Source: Anaerovorax sp. IOR16 (GTDB taxonomy: Bacteria; Bacillota; Clostridia; Peptostreptococcales; Anaerovoracaceae). Taken from it: 64,000 nucleotides of DNA. The DNA is taken from positions 36,185 through 100,184 of the forward strand of contig NZ_JADQTL010000005.1 in the NCBI RefSeq assembly GCF_017168145.1. Direction: 5' to 3'. The notes below the pieces were generated by a model. That model saw only the letters and a list, made by a program, of their open reading frames with translations. It had not been told where the DNA came from and searched no databases. Numbering within the stretch: position 1 is the stretch's first letter; every line of letters begins with the position of its first letter. Shown here one piece after another: positions 1-8,338 of this stretch. Position numbers and translations under genes: made by a program.

Positions 1-1206
1 CTCGCTCAATGGTTTGACTCCGTAGTTTGTAAAGATCTCGATACTTTGGAGTATGACGAATGTCCTCACATTGCTCTATGTAGTTTTCCCATATATGACG
101 TGTGACTACTTTTACATGGTCTTTACTTGCTGTGCATTCTGATAAGGAAGGGCAACTCTTGCAAATTTCTCCTTTACTCTTATATTCCCGATACCCTTCT
201 CTATTTGTTGTAGTATAGTTTAACACTTGGTTTTCTGGGCATACAAAGCAATCATAGTATTCATCATAAGCATATTCGTGTTTTTTAAAATAACCATTTT
301 TTGTCATAGGTCGTTTGTATGGTAGGATAGGAATTCGTTTATCTTTGAGTATTTCTCTAGCAATTGCAGGTGTTTTATATCCGGAATCCATTACAATATT
401 TTTTACACCTTTATATCTTTTTACTTTTTCATAAATCTTTGGGAATGCAACTGAGTCATGTACATTTCCTGGATTTGTATGAAAAGCAAGTATGTAATTG
501 TTTCGATCGCAAGCTACATTTGCAGCATAAGCAAATACTACCTTATGCTTTCCTTTATGAAATACGCCGCAATCCGGATCTACGGTACTTTTCTTGATTA
601 CTTTTGTCTTTTCTTTGGCTTCCGTTTTTTTTTACAAGCTTGTTTTCCTCGTTCAATGCGATCTTCGTTAATTTCTTTCATTAGTTCTTTTTCATAGTAT
701 TTAACGGATTCCAAAACGGTTTCTTTTTCACTGTTATGGTTATTTGCACTTGCTTTAATATGTGTACCGTCAATGAAAATGCTTTCTGAATTAATGAATT
801 CATATTCCATGATTTCAGCAATGACTCTTTGAAAGATTTGTTCGAATAAGTCAGTATTTTGAAACCGACGAGAGTAGTTTTTACCAAAGGTAGAAAAGTG
901 AGGAATTTCTTCCTCTAAACTATAACCAAGATACCATCGATAAGCTACATTCGTTTGAATTTCTTTAATGGTCTGTCTCATGGATCGAATACCAAAGGTA
1001 TATTGAATGAGGGTAATTTTAATTAAGACAACAGGATCGATGCTTTCTTTTCCCACATCAGAATACAAATCTTTTACAAGGTCATAAATGAAAGAGAGAT
1101 TAATCGCAGTATCTATCTTACGAATAATATGATCTTGTGGAACAAGAGAATTCAAGGTTACCATTTGAAATTGATCACGACCTAATAAATCTTTCTTACC
1201 CATCAT
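1..1206 (-). CDS. IS1182-family transposase, frame-broken, 3' end outside window
   Basis: DDE transposase of the IS1182 type. The first reading frame (1206-598, 202 residues) holds the N-terminal DUF772-like domain and the first catalytic Asp in an F-I-D-G-T-H motif, then stops. The rest of the protein continues in the -1 frame from an A9 run (T9 at 625-633 on the + strand) and runs off the window at base 1. The -1 frame is fully open and contains the second Asp (V-M-D-S-G-Y). Copy 2 has the identical A9 and the same break, so this is not a private mutation. Either programmed -1 slippage produces the full protein, or both copies descend from an already broken parent that was moved in trans. 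Confidence 0.85.
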
Positions 1207-1321
1207 AAAGCAAATACCTCCATGTATTTATACATATATTTTACCATAAATACAATAAAATGTATTACATTATGTAAAAAAAACTGTAGGCAAAGATAGA
1301 GATATCCTTGTCTACAGTCTG
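1..1321 (-). mobile_element. IS1182-family insertion sequence, copy 1, cut by window edge
   Basis: This is the right part of an insertion sequence that is nearly identical to the complete copy at 53926-55513; about six base differences are visible over the shared 1.3 kb. The end at 1308-1321 carries the 14-base terminal repeat (CAGACTGTAGACAA on the - strand). The other end lies outside the window. A subterminal near-copy of the repeat at about 1284-1293 makes the right end self-complementary. The element stops exactly at a terminator hairpin (1322-1345). Confidence 0.9.
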
Positions 1322-1350
1322 ATGCAAGTCCAATAGGACTTGCATTTTTA
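1322..1350 (+). terminator. Rho-independent terminator abutting IS copy 1
   Basis: A ten-base-pair stem (ATGCAAGTCC with GGACTTGCAT), a four-base loop (AATA) and five T form a strong terminator for transcripts leaving the IS rightward. It begins one base after the IS end. The IS presumably inserted at this hairpin, and the matching duplicate should lie left of the window. Confidence 0.8.
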
Positions 1351-1368
1351 TTTTCGGAAAGGTAGAAT
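1340..1368 (+). promoter_or_regulatory. Candidate sigma-A promoter for thiN
   Basis: TTGCAT (1340-1345), a 17-base spacer and TAGAAT (1363-1368) precede thiN by about 30 bases. The -35 element lies in the 3' arm of the terminator hairpin next to the IS, so thiN would be expressed independently of whatever lies to its left. Confidence 0.4.
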
Positions 1369-1396
1369 GGAGAAAATAAATCTGTGGAGGGCATCC

Positions 1397-2023
1397 ATGA
1401 AAAGATGTATCATCATAACCGCATATCTCAAAAAATCCATTCGACAATCTTTGCGTCTTCATGACGATGATTTTATTATTTGCGCTGACGGTGGCTATGA
1501 ATTGGCGAAAAAAGAAGGAATCGTACCCCATATCGTCATTGGTGATTTTGATTCCGGAAATGCACCGGAAAAAGATTCAGAAACCGTCATTCATGTACCG
1601 GTTGAAAAAGATGACACGGATACTCTTTTGTGTTTAAAATATGGAATTGAAAAGGGATTTCATGTTTTTGGCATCGTAGGTGGAATTGGAGGGCGTTTGG
1701 ATCACACGATAGCGAATTTACAAGCACTTTCCTATGGCTGTGATTTAGGAAAATACGTCGTACTTTTAAATGGAAATAACGTTGTTACGATGCTTAATCC
1801 CGGTACCATTCAAATTCAGAAAAGAAAAGGATATAAGCTTTCTTTGTTTTCGTATACAGAGTATTGTAAAAATGTAACCATAAAAGGAGTGAAGTATCCT
1901 TTAACGAATGCTTTGCTTGATCATAGCTTTCCAATTGGTGTAAGTAATGAAATTCTTGAAGAAGAAGCAACCCTTTCTTTTGATAAAGGAAAACTTCTGG
2001 TTATGTTTAGTAGGGACAACTAA
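1397..2023 (+). CDS. thiN: Thiamine pyrophosphokinase
   Basis: Cytosolic kinase that transfers pyrophosphate from ATP to thiamine to make thiamine diphosphate. The 208-residue length is normal. Family motifs are visible: A-D-G-G (30-33), G-D-F-D-S (49-53), K-D-D-T-D (71-75) and G-G-R-L-D-H (98-103). I place the start at ATG 1397, after GGAGG. An in-frame ATG at 1340 would fall inside the terminator hairpin and adds 19 residues without similarity to the family. In related genomes thiN often ends an rsgA-rpe-thiN cluster. Here the IS lies directly upstream, so any such partners are outside the window. Confidence 0.93.
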   Translation: MKRCIIITAYLKKSIRQSLRLHDDDFIICADGGYELAKKEGIVPHIVIGDFDSGNAPEKDSETVIHVPVEKDDTDTLLCLKYGIEKGFHVFGIVGGIGGRLDHTIANLQALSYGCDLGKYVVLLNGNNVVTMLNPGTIQIQKRKGYKLSLFSYTEYCKNVTIKGVKYPLTNALLDHSFPIGVSNEILEEEATLSFDKGKLLVMFSRDN

Positions 2024-2077
2024 GATACTGGTTGTGAATATAAAATTAAGTTATTAAAATAGTATAAGAACATATAG

Positions 2078-2113
2078 AAAAAGACACAGTATTTATTAAA
2101 TACTGTGTCTTTT
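2078..2113. terminator. Bidirectional terminator between thiN and tRNA-Leu
   Basis: A long A/T-flanked hairpin with arms AAAAGACACAGTATTT and AAATACTGTGTCTTTT around a three-base loop. It has T on the right for thiN (+) and, read on the other strand, T for the tRNA gene (-). It separates two convergent units. Confidence 0.8.
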
Positions 2114-2116
2114 ATT

Positions 2117-2203
2117 TGGTGCCGGCGATCGGGGTCGAACCGATACGGTGTTGCCACCACGGGATTTTGAGTCCCGCACGTCTGCCAATTCCATCACGCC
2201 GGC
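2117..2203 (-). tRNA. tRNA-Leu (anticodon CAA)
   Basis: An 87-base tRNA with encoded CCA. The acceptor stem GCCGGCG (2203-2197) pairs with CGCCGGC (2127-2121). The anticodon stem CGGGA/TCCCG encloses the loop CTCAAAA, giving anticodon CAA, which reads UUG. The long variable arm and the GGTTCGACCC T-arm are typical of a class II Leu tRNA. It is a single gene on the strand opposite to its neighbours. Confidence 0.97.
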
Positions 2204-2214
2204 GCAACATAATT

Positions 2215-2243
2215 ATAATAGCATAACTAAAAAGAGAAATCAA
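2215..2243 (-). promoter_or_regulatory. Sigma-A promoter of tRNA-Leu
   Basis: On the - strand, TTGATT (2243-2238), 17 bases and TATTAT (2220-2215) lie just upstream of the tRNA 5' end at 2203. Confidence 0.65.
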
Positions 2244-2325
2244 GTATTAAATGTATAAAAAAACCTTTTCTTTTTGTGCAATATAATATATAATTTTGAT
2301 TGTAGGTTGAAAAGGAGGATTCGTT

Positions 2326-2751
2326 ATGAACAATGCACTTGCAGCGCAATTTATTCCTTTAGTGCTTTTGATTGTCGTTATGTATTTCTTATTGATCCGT
2401 CCGCAAAAGAAGAAGGAAAAACAAGTAGCGGACATGCGTAATAGCATCAAAGTCGGAGATGACATTGTGACCATTGGCGGTATTTATGGTAAGGTTGTCA
2501 AAGTAAAGGATGAAAGGCTTACCATTCAGGTTGGCGCAGACAAAACAAAATTTGAAATTACGAGATGGGCTGTTTCTAAAATAGAAAATGAAGCTCCAAA
2601 ATCTAAGGCAAAGCTTGCTGAAGAAGAAGTGGAAGGAACGACGAAAAAAGCACTTCCAAAGAAGCTGAAAAAGCTTGGTACAGAAAAAGATTCTGTAGAA
2701 CCAAGTGTGGAGCCGGAATTGAGCGAAAAAGAATCAGAAGAAAATAAATAA
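2326..2751 (+). CDS. yajC: Preprotein translocase subunit YajC
   Basis: Small inner-membrane partner of SecD/SecF. One N-terminal membrane helix (about residues 7-24) is followed by R-P-Q-K-K-K-E-K, the usual YajC boundary, then a soluble domain with G-D-D-I-V-T-I-G-G-I-Y-G. The last 45 or so residues are a charged Lys/Glu tail, which makes the protein (141 residues) longer than the roughly 90-110 common for the family. The ribosome site AAAGGAGG is well placed. secD-secF lie downstream after one small membrane gene. Confidence 0.95.
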   Translation: MNNALAAQFIPLVLLIVVMYFLLIRPQKKKEKQVADMRNSIKVGDDIVTIGGIYGKVVKVKDERLTIQVGADKTKFEITRWAVSKIENEAPKSKAKLAEEEVEGTTKKALPKKLKKLGTEKDSVEPSVEPELSEKESEENK

Positions 2752-2772
2752 TCGAAACGTAATTTAACATTG

Positions 2773-2803
2773 AAAAACAAGGCTTTGTCCTTGTTTTTTT
2801 TTG
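2773..2803 (+). terminator. Terminator after yajC
   Basis: AACAAGG (2776-2782) and CCTTGTT (2789-2795) form a short stem followed by a run of T. It ends the yajC transcript. Confidence 0.75.
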
Positions 2804-2893
2804 AATAAAAATCTAACGGGAGACGTATGCTGTAGTGCGAGAACTTTTATAGCAGTCGCGGTAAATTAGCCGCGATGCAGAAATGGAGGCAAT

Positions 2894-3277
2894 ATGAAAG
2901 GTATAGCATTACAAAACTACATTACAAGAGGTATGAAGGCCTTTATCTTTTCCTTCCTATTGTTTTTTGTTTTGTTTACACTTCTTGCAGTATTGTTAAT
3001 GTTTACAGCACTGCCGGAAAAAGGGATGCCATATTATATTTTGGCAATCTGTGGGATAACTTGCTTTTTTATTGGACTGCAATCAGGAATTGTGTTCAAA
3101 AAGAGAGGGCTTATTTTTGGAGCATTGTTTGCCGGTGTTTTACTTTTAAGCATTCTACTCCTTAGTTTTGTTCTATCCGGAATGGAAAACTCAATTTTTC
3201 TTTTACGCCTGCGATATGTGCCATGTATTGTTCTTGGAAGTCTAGGCGGGATGGTTGGTGTAAATCTTAAAATTTAA
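2894..3277 (+). CDS. TIGR04086-type small membrane protein
   Basis: A 127-residue protein with four predicted membrane helices (about 17-40, 47-68, 75-96 and 104-122) and no catalytic motif. Its length, topology and position between yajC and secD match the clostridial TIGR04086 membrane family, whose function is unknown. The ribosome site GGAGG precedes ATG 2894. A G+C-rich hairpin (TCGCGG 2856-2861 with CCGCGA 2870-2875) lies in the leader. In many clostridia a Cys-rich SCIFF peptide and its radical-SAM maturase sit beside this gene; I see neither here. Confidence 0.75.
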   Translation: MKGIALQNYITRGMKAFIFSFLLFFVLFTLLAVLLMFTALPEKGMPYYILAICGITCFFIGLQSGIVFKKRGLIFGALFAGVLLLSILLLSFVLSGMENSIFLLRLRYVPCIVLGSLGGMVGVNLKI

Positions 3278-3308
3278 AGGAAAAGTGGCATTTCAAGTCA
3301 TGTTTTAC

Positions 3309-3337
3309 TTGTAGAAGTTACAAAAAAGTAGTAAAAT
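3309..3337 (+). promoter_or_regulatory. Sigma-A promoter for secD-secF
   Basis: TTGTAG (3309-3314), 17 bases, TAAAAT (3332-3337), about 80 bases before secD. Confidence 0.5.
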
Positions 3338-3417
3338 ATTCTGTAGCATTCAAATAATTTGAAGCTTATCGAGCGGAAAACTTCGCAAAAAATACGTAAG
3401 AGAAGGTGAATAAAAGA

Positions 3418-4698
3418 ATGAAAAAAACATTAGCAATCGTCCTGGCGATTCTCATAGCCGGATGTTGGTTTGTTACCTTTATGGGTATCGGATCATTTGC
3501 GCCTATTAAAGACCAGCTAAAATTGGGTTTAGACTTAAAGGGCGGTGTTTCCGTAGTCATGGAGGCGCAAACAGATGCGACCGGTTCCGAGTTAAAAACA
3601 TTGATGCAGCAAACACAGGCCATCATTGAAAAAAGAGTGAATCAGATGGGATTGTCAGAACCGGTTGTAACCATAGAAGGAGAAAAACGTATCCGTGTGG
3701 AGTTGCCAGGTGCAGATGATGCTGATCAAGCAATCAAACAAATTGGTAAAACTGCACAATTACAGTTTATTATGGCAGACGGTACGGTTGTATTAGATGG
3801 CAGCCAAGTAAAAGATGCCGGAGTTGCAAAAAATCAAGGAAAAAACGACATATCACTTGACACAGGTTATGTGGTTACATTGGAATTTAACGCAGAAGGT
3901 TCCAAAGCCTTTAAAGCGGCAACCGAACGAATTGTAAATAATCAAGTAACTTCAACCGTTCCAGGAATGGAAGCAAATCAAATTATGATTCTTTTGGATG
4001 GACAAGTGCTTTCCAATCCAAAGGTAACACAAATTATTTCTGGACAAGCAGAAATTTCAGGTAATTTCACAAATGAAGCAGCTGCGAACTTAGCCGTTTT
4101 GATTCGTGGCGGTGCATTACCAGTCGGACTGGAAGAAGTTGATACGACTACAGTAGGTCCAACTTTAGGAATTGATTCCCTAAAAGGCAGTGTACTTGCA
4201 GGAATGATTGGTGTTGCATTGATCATAGTATTTATGATTGCCATGTATCGTGTTATGGGACTGGCGGCAGACATAGCACTGCTTTTATATATATTAATTG
4301 TTCTTTGGGTAATGGCAGCTTTCAACGCTGTACTGACTTTACCTGGTATTGCAGGTATGATTTTAGGTGTTGGTATGGCAGTTGACGCAAATGTTATTAT
4401 CTTCTCCAGAATTCGAGAAGAAGTTAAAAACGGAAAGAGCATTCGCGTTGCTGCGCACGAAGGATTTAAGCGAGCAATGTCTACGGTAATTGATTCACAA
4501 GTTACAACTATGATTGCTGCAGTCGTTTTATACCAGTTGGGTTCCGGCCCGGTTCGGGGATTTGCCATGACTCTAATGATCAGTATTGTGGGCAGTATTT
4601 TTACCGCTGTTGTTATTACACAGCTTTACCTTTCCATTTTCGCTGAGAGTAAGACCTTTGGAAATAATAAATTTTTTGGTATAAAGGAGGTGCAATAA
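3418..4698 (+). CDS. secD: Protein translocase subunit SecD
   Basis: Membrane subunit of the SecDF complex that uses the proton gradient to pull exported proteins through SecYEG. One N-terminal helix (about 4-22) is followed by the L-G-L-D-L-K-G-G motif (36-43), an extracytoplasmic P1 domain and five C-terminal helices with G-V-G-M-A-V-D-A-N-V-I-I, the RND-type signature containing the proton-relay Asp. The length of 426 residues fits Gram-positive SecD. I chose ATG 3418 because AAGGTG is nine bases upstream; an in-frame GTG at 3406 lies within that ribosome site. It abuts secF, and its last codons contain the secF ribosome site. Confidence 0.96.
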   Translation: MKKTLAIVLAILIAGCWFVTFMGIGSFAPIKDQLKLGLDLKGGVSVVMEAQTDATGSELKTLMQQTQAIIEKRVNQMGLSEPVVTIEGEKRIRVELPGADDADQAIKQIGKTAQLQFIMADGTVVLDGSQVKDAGVAKNQGKNDISLDTGYVVTLEFNAEGSKAFKAATERIVNNQVTSTVPGMEANQIMILLDGQVLSNPKVTQIISGQAEISGNFTNEAAANLAVLIRGGALPVGLEEVDTTTVGPTLGIDSLKGSVLAGMIGVALIIVFMIAMYRVMGLAADIALLLYILIVLWVMAAFNAVLTLPGIAGMILGVGMAVDANVIIFSRIREEVKNGKSIRVAAHEGFKRAMSTVIDSQVTTMIAAVVLYQLGSGPVRGFAMTLMISIVGSIFTAVVITQLYLSIFAESKTFGNNKFFGIKEVQ

Positions 4699-5601
4699 AT
4701 GTTTGAATTTAAAAGAGAGTTCTCCTTTATTAAATATAGAAAGATTATTTATATCATTTCCCTTGTATTAATTATAGGCGGAATTGGGACAGGTTTAATT
4801 CGAGGCTTTAATTATGGAATTGATTTTACCGGCGGTACTCGTATTCAATTCGATATGGGACGTGAAGTTGCGATTGATGATGTGAAAGCCGTATTAAAGG
4901 AAAATAAGATTCAAGCTGATGTACAGCATGCGGGAGAAGACAACGATCAGATTGTTTTAAAAACCGTACAAGCATTAGATAATGCTGCTCGAACAAAGTT
5001 CTATGAAGATATGTATAAAACCTTTGATTTAGATAAAAGCAGTGTAGTAAATGCACAGTTGATTGGTCCATCGGTTGGAGAATTACTAAAGAAAAATGCA
5101 GTGAAAGCTGTTTTGATTGCTGCAGTGTGTATGTTAATTTACATTATCATTCGTTTTGAATGGAAATTTGGTGTGGCATCAATCGTTGCACTGCTGCACG
5201 ATGTTTTAATGTTAATTGCGTTTTATGGATTTTTCCATGTGAGTATCAACAATCCATTTATTGCAGGTATGTTGATTGTCGTTGGATATTCCATCAATGA
5301 TACCATCGTAGTATTTGATCGTATTCGTGAAAATTTAAAATATATGAAGAAAAAGAAGTTAGAAGAATTAATTGATAAGAGTATCAATCAAACTTTAGTT
5401 CGTTCCTTAATGACATCCATCACGACCATATTAGTTATCATTCCGCTTTATATTTTATGCGGAGATACTATTCGTGAATTTGCATTACCTTTGATGGTAG
5501 GTATTACGGCAGGTGCGTATTCCTCCATTGCAATTGCAAGTCCTTTCTACTATGATCTAAGCAAATTAACAGAAAAGAAATCGAAATATAAAGGAAAGTA
5601 A
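4699..5601 (+). CDS. secF: Protein translocase subunit SecF
   Basis: Partner of SecD in the export motor. The 300-residue protein has six predicted helices, the F-N-Y-G-I-D-F-T-G-G motif (about 37-46) that opens the periplasm-like loop, and G-Y-S-I-N-D-T-I-V-V-F-D-R-I-R-E, the SecF signature. The gene starts on the base after the secD stop, with AAAGGAGG inside the end of secD, so the two are translationally coupled. B. subtilis has a fused SecDF; here they are separate genes, as in most clostridia. Confidence 0.96.
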   Translation: MFEFKREFSFIKYRKIIYIISLVLIIGGIGTGLIRGFNYGIDFTGGTRIQFDMGREVAIDDVKAVLKENKIQADVQHAGEDNDQIVLKTVQALDNAARTKFYEDMYKTFDLDKSSVVNAQLIGPSVGELLKKNAVKAVLIAAVCMLIYIIIRFEWKFGVASIVALLHDVLMLIAFYGFFHVSINNPFIAGMLIVVGYSINDTIVVFDRIRENLKYMKKKKLEELIDKSINQTLVRSLMTSITTILVIIPLYILCGDTIREFALPLMVGITAGAYSSIAIASPFYYDLSKLTEKKSKYKGK

Positions 5602-5612
5602 GGGATTTTCTT

Positions 5613-7781
5613 ATGATGGAGCAATTCTTAAACTATCTGCTGAATGTAAACCCAAATTATGATTTAGATATCATAGAACGAGCTTACAAAATCGCAGAAA
5701 AGCAGCATGAAGGCCAATTCCGGAAATCAGGCGAACCATACCTGATTCATCCGGTTGAAGTGGCTAAAATATTGGCAGATTTAGGCATGGACGAAAGTAC
5801 AATTGTTGCAGGTCTGCTTCATGATGCCGTCGAAGACACTCCATACACACAAGAAGATTTAAAAAGAGATTTTGGTGAGGAGGTTGCTTTGCTTGTGGAT
5901 GGAGTAACCAAATTAGGTTCTCTTGTTTATGAAAGCAAAGAAGAAAGACAGGCTGAAAATCTTCGTAAAATGTTTTTAGCTATGTCAAAGGACATTCGTG
6001 TGCTGATTATTAAGCTGGCGGATCGTCTGCACAATCTCCGAACCATCAATTATATGACCGAAGATAAAATCATTGAAAAATGTAAAGAAACCCTTGAAAT
6101 TTATGCACCGCTTGCAAGTCGTTTGGGTATATACACGATAAAATTTGAAGTGGAAGACATTGCATTAAAAATGTTAGAACCGGAAGCTTATTATAAGCTG
6201 GTTACAGAAGTTAAGATTAAAAAACAACAGCGGGAAGAAAATATCAATCACGTAATGGATGAAATTCGTCAATGTTTGGATGGGTTGAACATTTCTTATG
6301 AAATTACCGGAAGATCAAAGCATTTTTACAGTATATATCGTAAAATGAAATATCAACATAAACAGTTGGATGAAATTTTTGATTTAACAGCCGTTCGAAT
6401 TATTGTAGATACTATAAAGGACTGCTATGCAGTTTTGGGTATTGTTCATACTATGTGGAAGCCTCTTCCGGGTCGTTTCAAGGATTACATTGCGATGCCA
6501 AAACCAAATCGCTATCAATCCTTGCATACAACCGTTTTAGGAGATAACGGAGAACCGTTTGAAATTCAAATTCGAACAAAAGAAATGCATAAGATTGCCG
6601 AATACGGTATTGCTGCACACTGGAAATATAAAGAAAGTATTTCACAAGAGAAAGAAGAAGTAAAGCTGGCATGGCTTCGTCAAACGTTAGAATGGCAAAA
6701 AGACTTAAACGATCCAAAAGAATTTATGGAGACTTTAAAGGTGGATTTGTTTTCAAATCAGGTTTTCGTTTTTACTCCAAAGGGAGATATTATAGAACTT
6801 CCGGCAGGTTCAACACCACTTGATTTTGCATTTAAAATTCACTCGGCAGTTGGTGCAAAATGCATTGGAGCTAAAGTAAACGGTAAAATGGTTCCCATTG
6901 ACTATACGTTATCCAATGGACAAATTGTTGACATTGTAACTTCTTCAAACAGTAAAGGTCCAAGCATCGATTGGTTAAAAATTGCAAAGAGCAATACTGC
7001 AAGAAATAAGATTCGTGCTTGGTTAAAGAAAGAAAACAAGTCAGAAACCTCCGACAAAGGAAAAGAAATGTTGGAGAAATACGCAAAGCGTAAGGGATAT
7101 GACCTGCAGCAAATTTTAAAAAATCAATATATCAATAAAGCTGCAAAAGCTTTAAACTATTCAAATACAGAAGATTTATATACAGCAATTAGTTATGGTG
7201 GTGTCATTCTCAGTAAGGTTATGGTAATGCTGGAGGGGTATTATCATGAAGAAAAACAAGCTGAGTTAAAGAAAAAAGAAAAAGAACAAGCTAAGCTGGA
7301 AACAAAAAGAAAACAACGCAAGATAAACCCAACAGGCGTTACGGTTGAAGGTATGGATAATCTTTTGATCCGTTTTTCAAAATGTTGTAATCCAGTTCCG
7401 GGTGATGAAATTGTCGGTTTTATCACAAAAGGACGTGGTATTTCTGTGCATCGTAAGGATTGTATCAATATTTTAACTTTACCGGAAGACGAACGAAAGC
7501 GCTTTATTCATGTTGAATGGGATCGTGACAAAAAAGATTTGTCATACGATGTGGATATTAGTATTTTATCGGAAGATAGAAAGGGATTGTTTTCCGATCT
7601 TTCTCGTGTCTGCGAGGATATGGATGTTCACATTACCGGAGTAAATGCGAAGAGTGCAAGGGATCGAATTGTCAATATTACAATGACGCTATCCATTTCA
7701 AATACCAACCAAATGGAGAAGGTATTACGTTCGCTGCGTTCCGTACAGGGTGTTGCGGATGTATATCGTACAATCACTTAG
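5613..7781 (+). CDS. rel: Bifunctional (p)ppGpp synthetase/hydrolase Rel
   Basis: Stringent-response enzyme that makes (p)ppGpp from GTP/GDP and ATP and also degrades it. The N-terminal HD hydrolase domain is intact (H46, H70-D71, E-D at 74-75). The synthetase domain has R-F-K-D, typical of bifunctional enzymes, then P-K-P-N-R-Y-Q-S-L-H-T and E-I-Q-I-R-T. TGS, helical, zinc-finger (F-S-K-C-C-N-P-V-P-G-D) and ACT domains follow, for 722 residues in all. An in-frame ATG at 5616 is an equally possible start. It follows secF by 11 bases, so it probably shares its transcript. Confidence 0.96.
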   Translation: MMEQFLNYLLNVNPNYDLDIIERAYKIAEKQHEGQFRKSGEPYLIHPVEVAKILADLGMDESTIVAGLLHDAVEDTPYTQEDLKRDFGEEVALLVDGVTKLGSLVYESKEERQAENLRKMFLAMSKDIRVLIIKLADRLHNLRTINYMTEDKIIEKCKETLEIYAPLASRLGIYTIKFEVEDIALKMLEPEAYYKLVTEVKIKKQQREENINHVMDEIRQCLDGLNISYEITGRSKHFYSIYRKMKYQHKQLDEIFDLTAVRIIVDTIKDCYAVLGIVHTMWKPLPGRFKDYIAMPKPNRYQSLHTTVLGDNGEPFEIQIRTKEMHKIAEYGIAAHWKYKESISQEKEEVKLAWLRQTLEWQKDLNDPKEFMETLKVDLFSNQVFVFTPKGDIIELPAGSTPLDFAFKIHSAVGAKCIGAKVNGKMVPIDYTLSNGQIVDIVTSSNSKGPSIDWLKIAKSNTARNKIRAWLKKENKSETSDKGKEMLEKYAKRKGYDLQQILKNQYINKAAKALNYSNTEDLYTAISYGGVILSKVMVMLEGYYHEEKQAELKKKEKEQAKLETKRKQRKINPTGVTVEGMDNLLIRFSKCCNPVPGDEIVGFITKGRGISVHRKDCINILTLPEDERKRFIHVEWDRDKKDLSYDVDISILSEDRKGLFSDLSRVCEDMDVHITGVNAKSARDRIVNITMTLSISNTNQMEKVLRSLRSVQGVADVYRTIT

Positions 7782-7877
7782 AAATAAACGATAAGAGTTT
7801 TCAATGATCCAATTCTTATCGATAGAAAATAAATATAAATAATCATAAAATGCTGATTAAAGTAAGAGGAGGAGTTT

Positions 7878-8327
7878 GTGAGAGCAGTTGTACAAAGAGT
7901 TCTGCGGTCAAGCGTTACAGTTGATGATAAAGTTACCGGCTCCATTGAAAAAGGACTGATGGTTCTTCTCGGTGTAGAAGATGACGATGAAATGACTGAT
8001 GTAACATATATGGCTGATAAGATTACGGGACTTCGTATCTTTGAAGATGAAGAAGAAAAAATGAATTTATCCATCAAGGACGTAGGAGGGGATATCTTAG
8101 CGGTATCTCAATTTACGCTTTTTGGAGATTGTAGAAAAGGAAAGCGACCAAGTTTTATTAAAGCGGCCCGTCCGGAAAAGGCAAACAGCCTTTACCGCGC
8201 CTTCATCGACGCATGTAAAGGATATGGGGTGCATGTTGAAGAAGGCGTTTTTCAAGCGGACATGCTGGTCCGCATAGAAAATGACGGACCGGTAACGGTT
8301 CTTTTAGACAGTAAAAAACTATTTTAA
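7878..8327 (+). CDS. dtd: D-aminoacyl-tRNA deacylase
   Basis: Cytosolic proofreading enzyme that removes D-amino acids (and glycine from tRNA-Ala) mischarged on tRNA. Its 149 residues are the normal length. The S-Q-F-T-L-F-G active-site motif and the C-terminal N-D-G-P-V-T cross-subunit Gly-Pro motif are present. The start is GTG 7878 after AGGAGGAG. rel-dtd is a conserved gene pair in Firmicutes. A weak hairpin without a T run (7789-7821) lies between them. Confidence 0.96.
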   Translation: MRAVVQRVLRSSVTVDDKVTGSIEKGLMVLLGVEDDDEMTDVTYMADKITGLRIFEDEEEKMNLSIKDVGGDILAVSQFTLFGDCRKGKRPSFIKAARPEKANSLYRAFIDACKGYGVHVEEGVFQADMLVRIENDGPVTVLLDSKKLF

Positions 8328-8338
8328 AGGAGAAAGGT

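Noticed and set aside
1322..1396. TPP riboswitch before thiN
   Set aside because: No thi-box sequence; the only structure is a simple terminator hairpin.
3978..4568. 196-codon open frame antisense to secD
   Set aside because: It is a mirror of the highly conserved secD membrane segment; it has no ribosome site and no recognisable protein.
7789..7821. Hairpin CGATAAGAGTT/AATTCTTATCG between rel and dtd as a terminator
   Set aside because: It lacks a T run and the neighbouring genes are a conserved co-transcribed pair.
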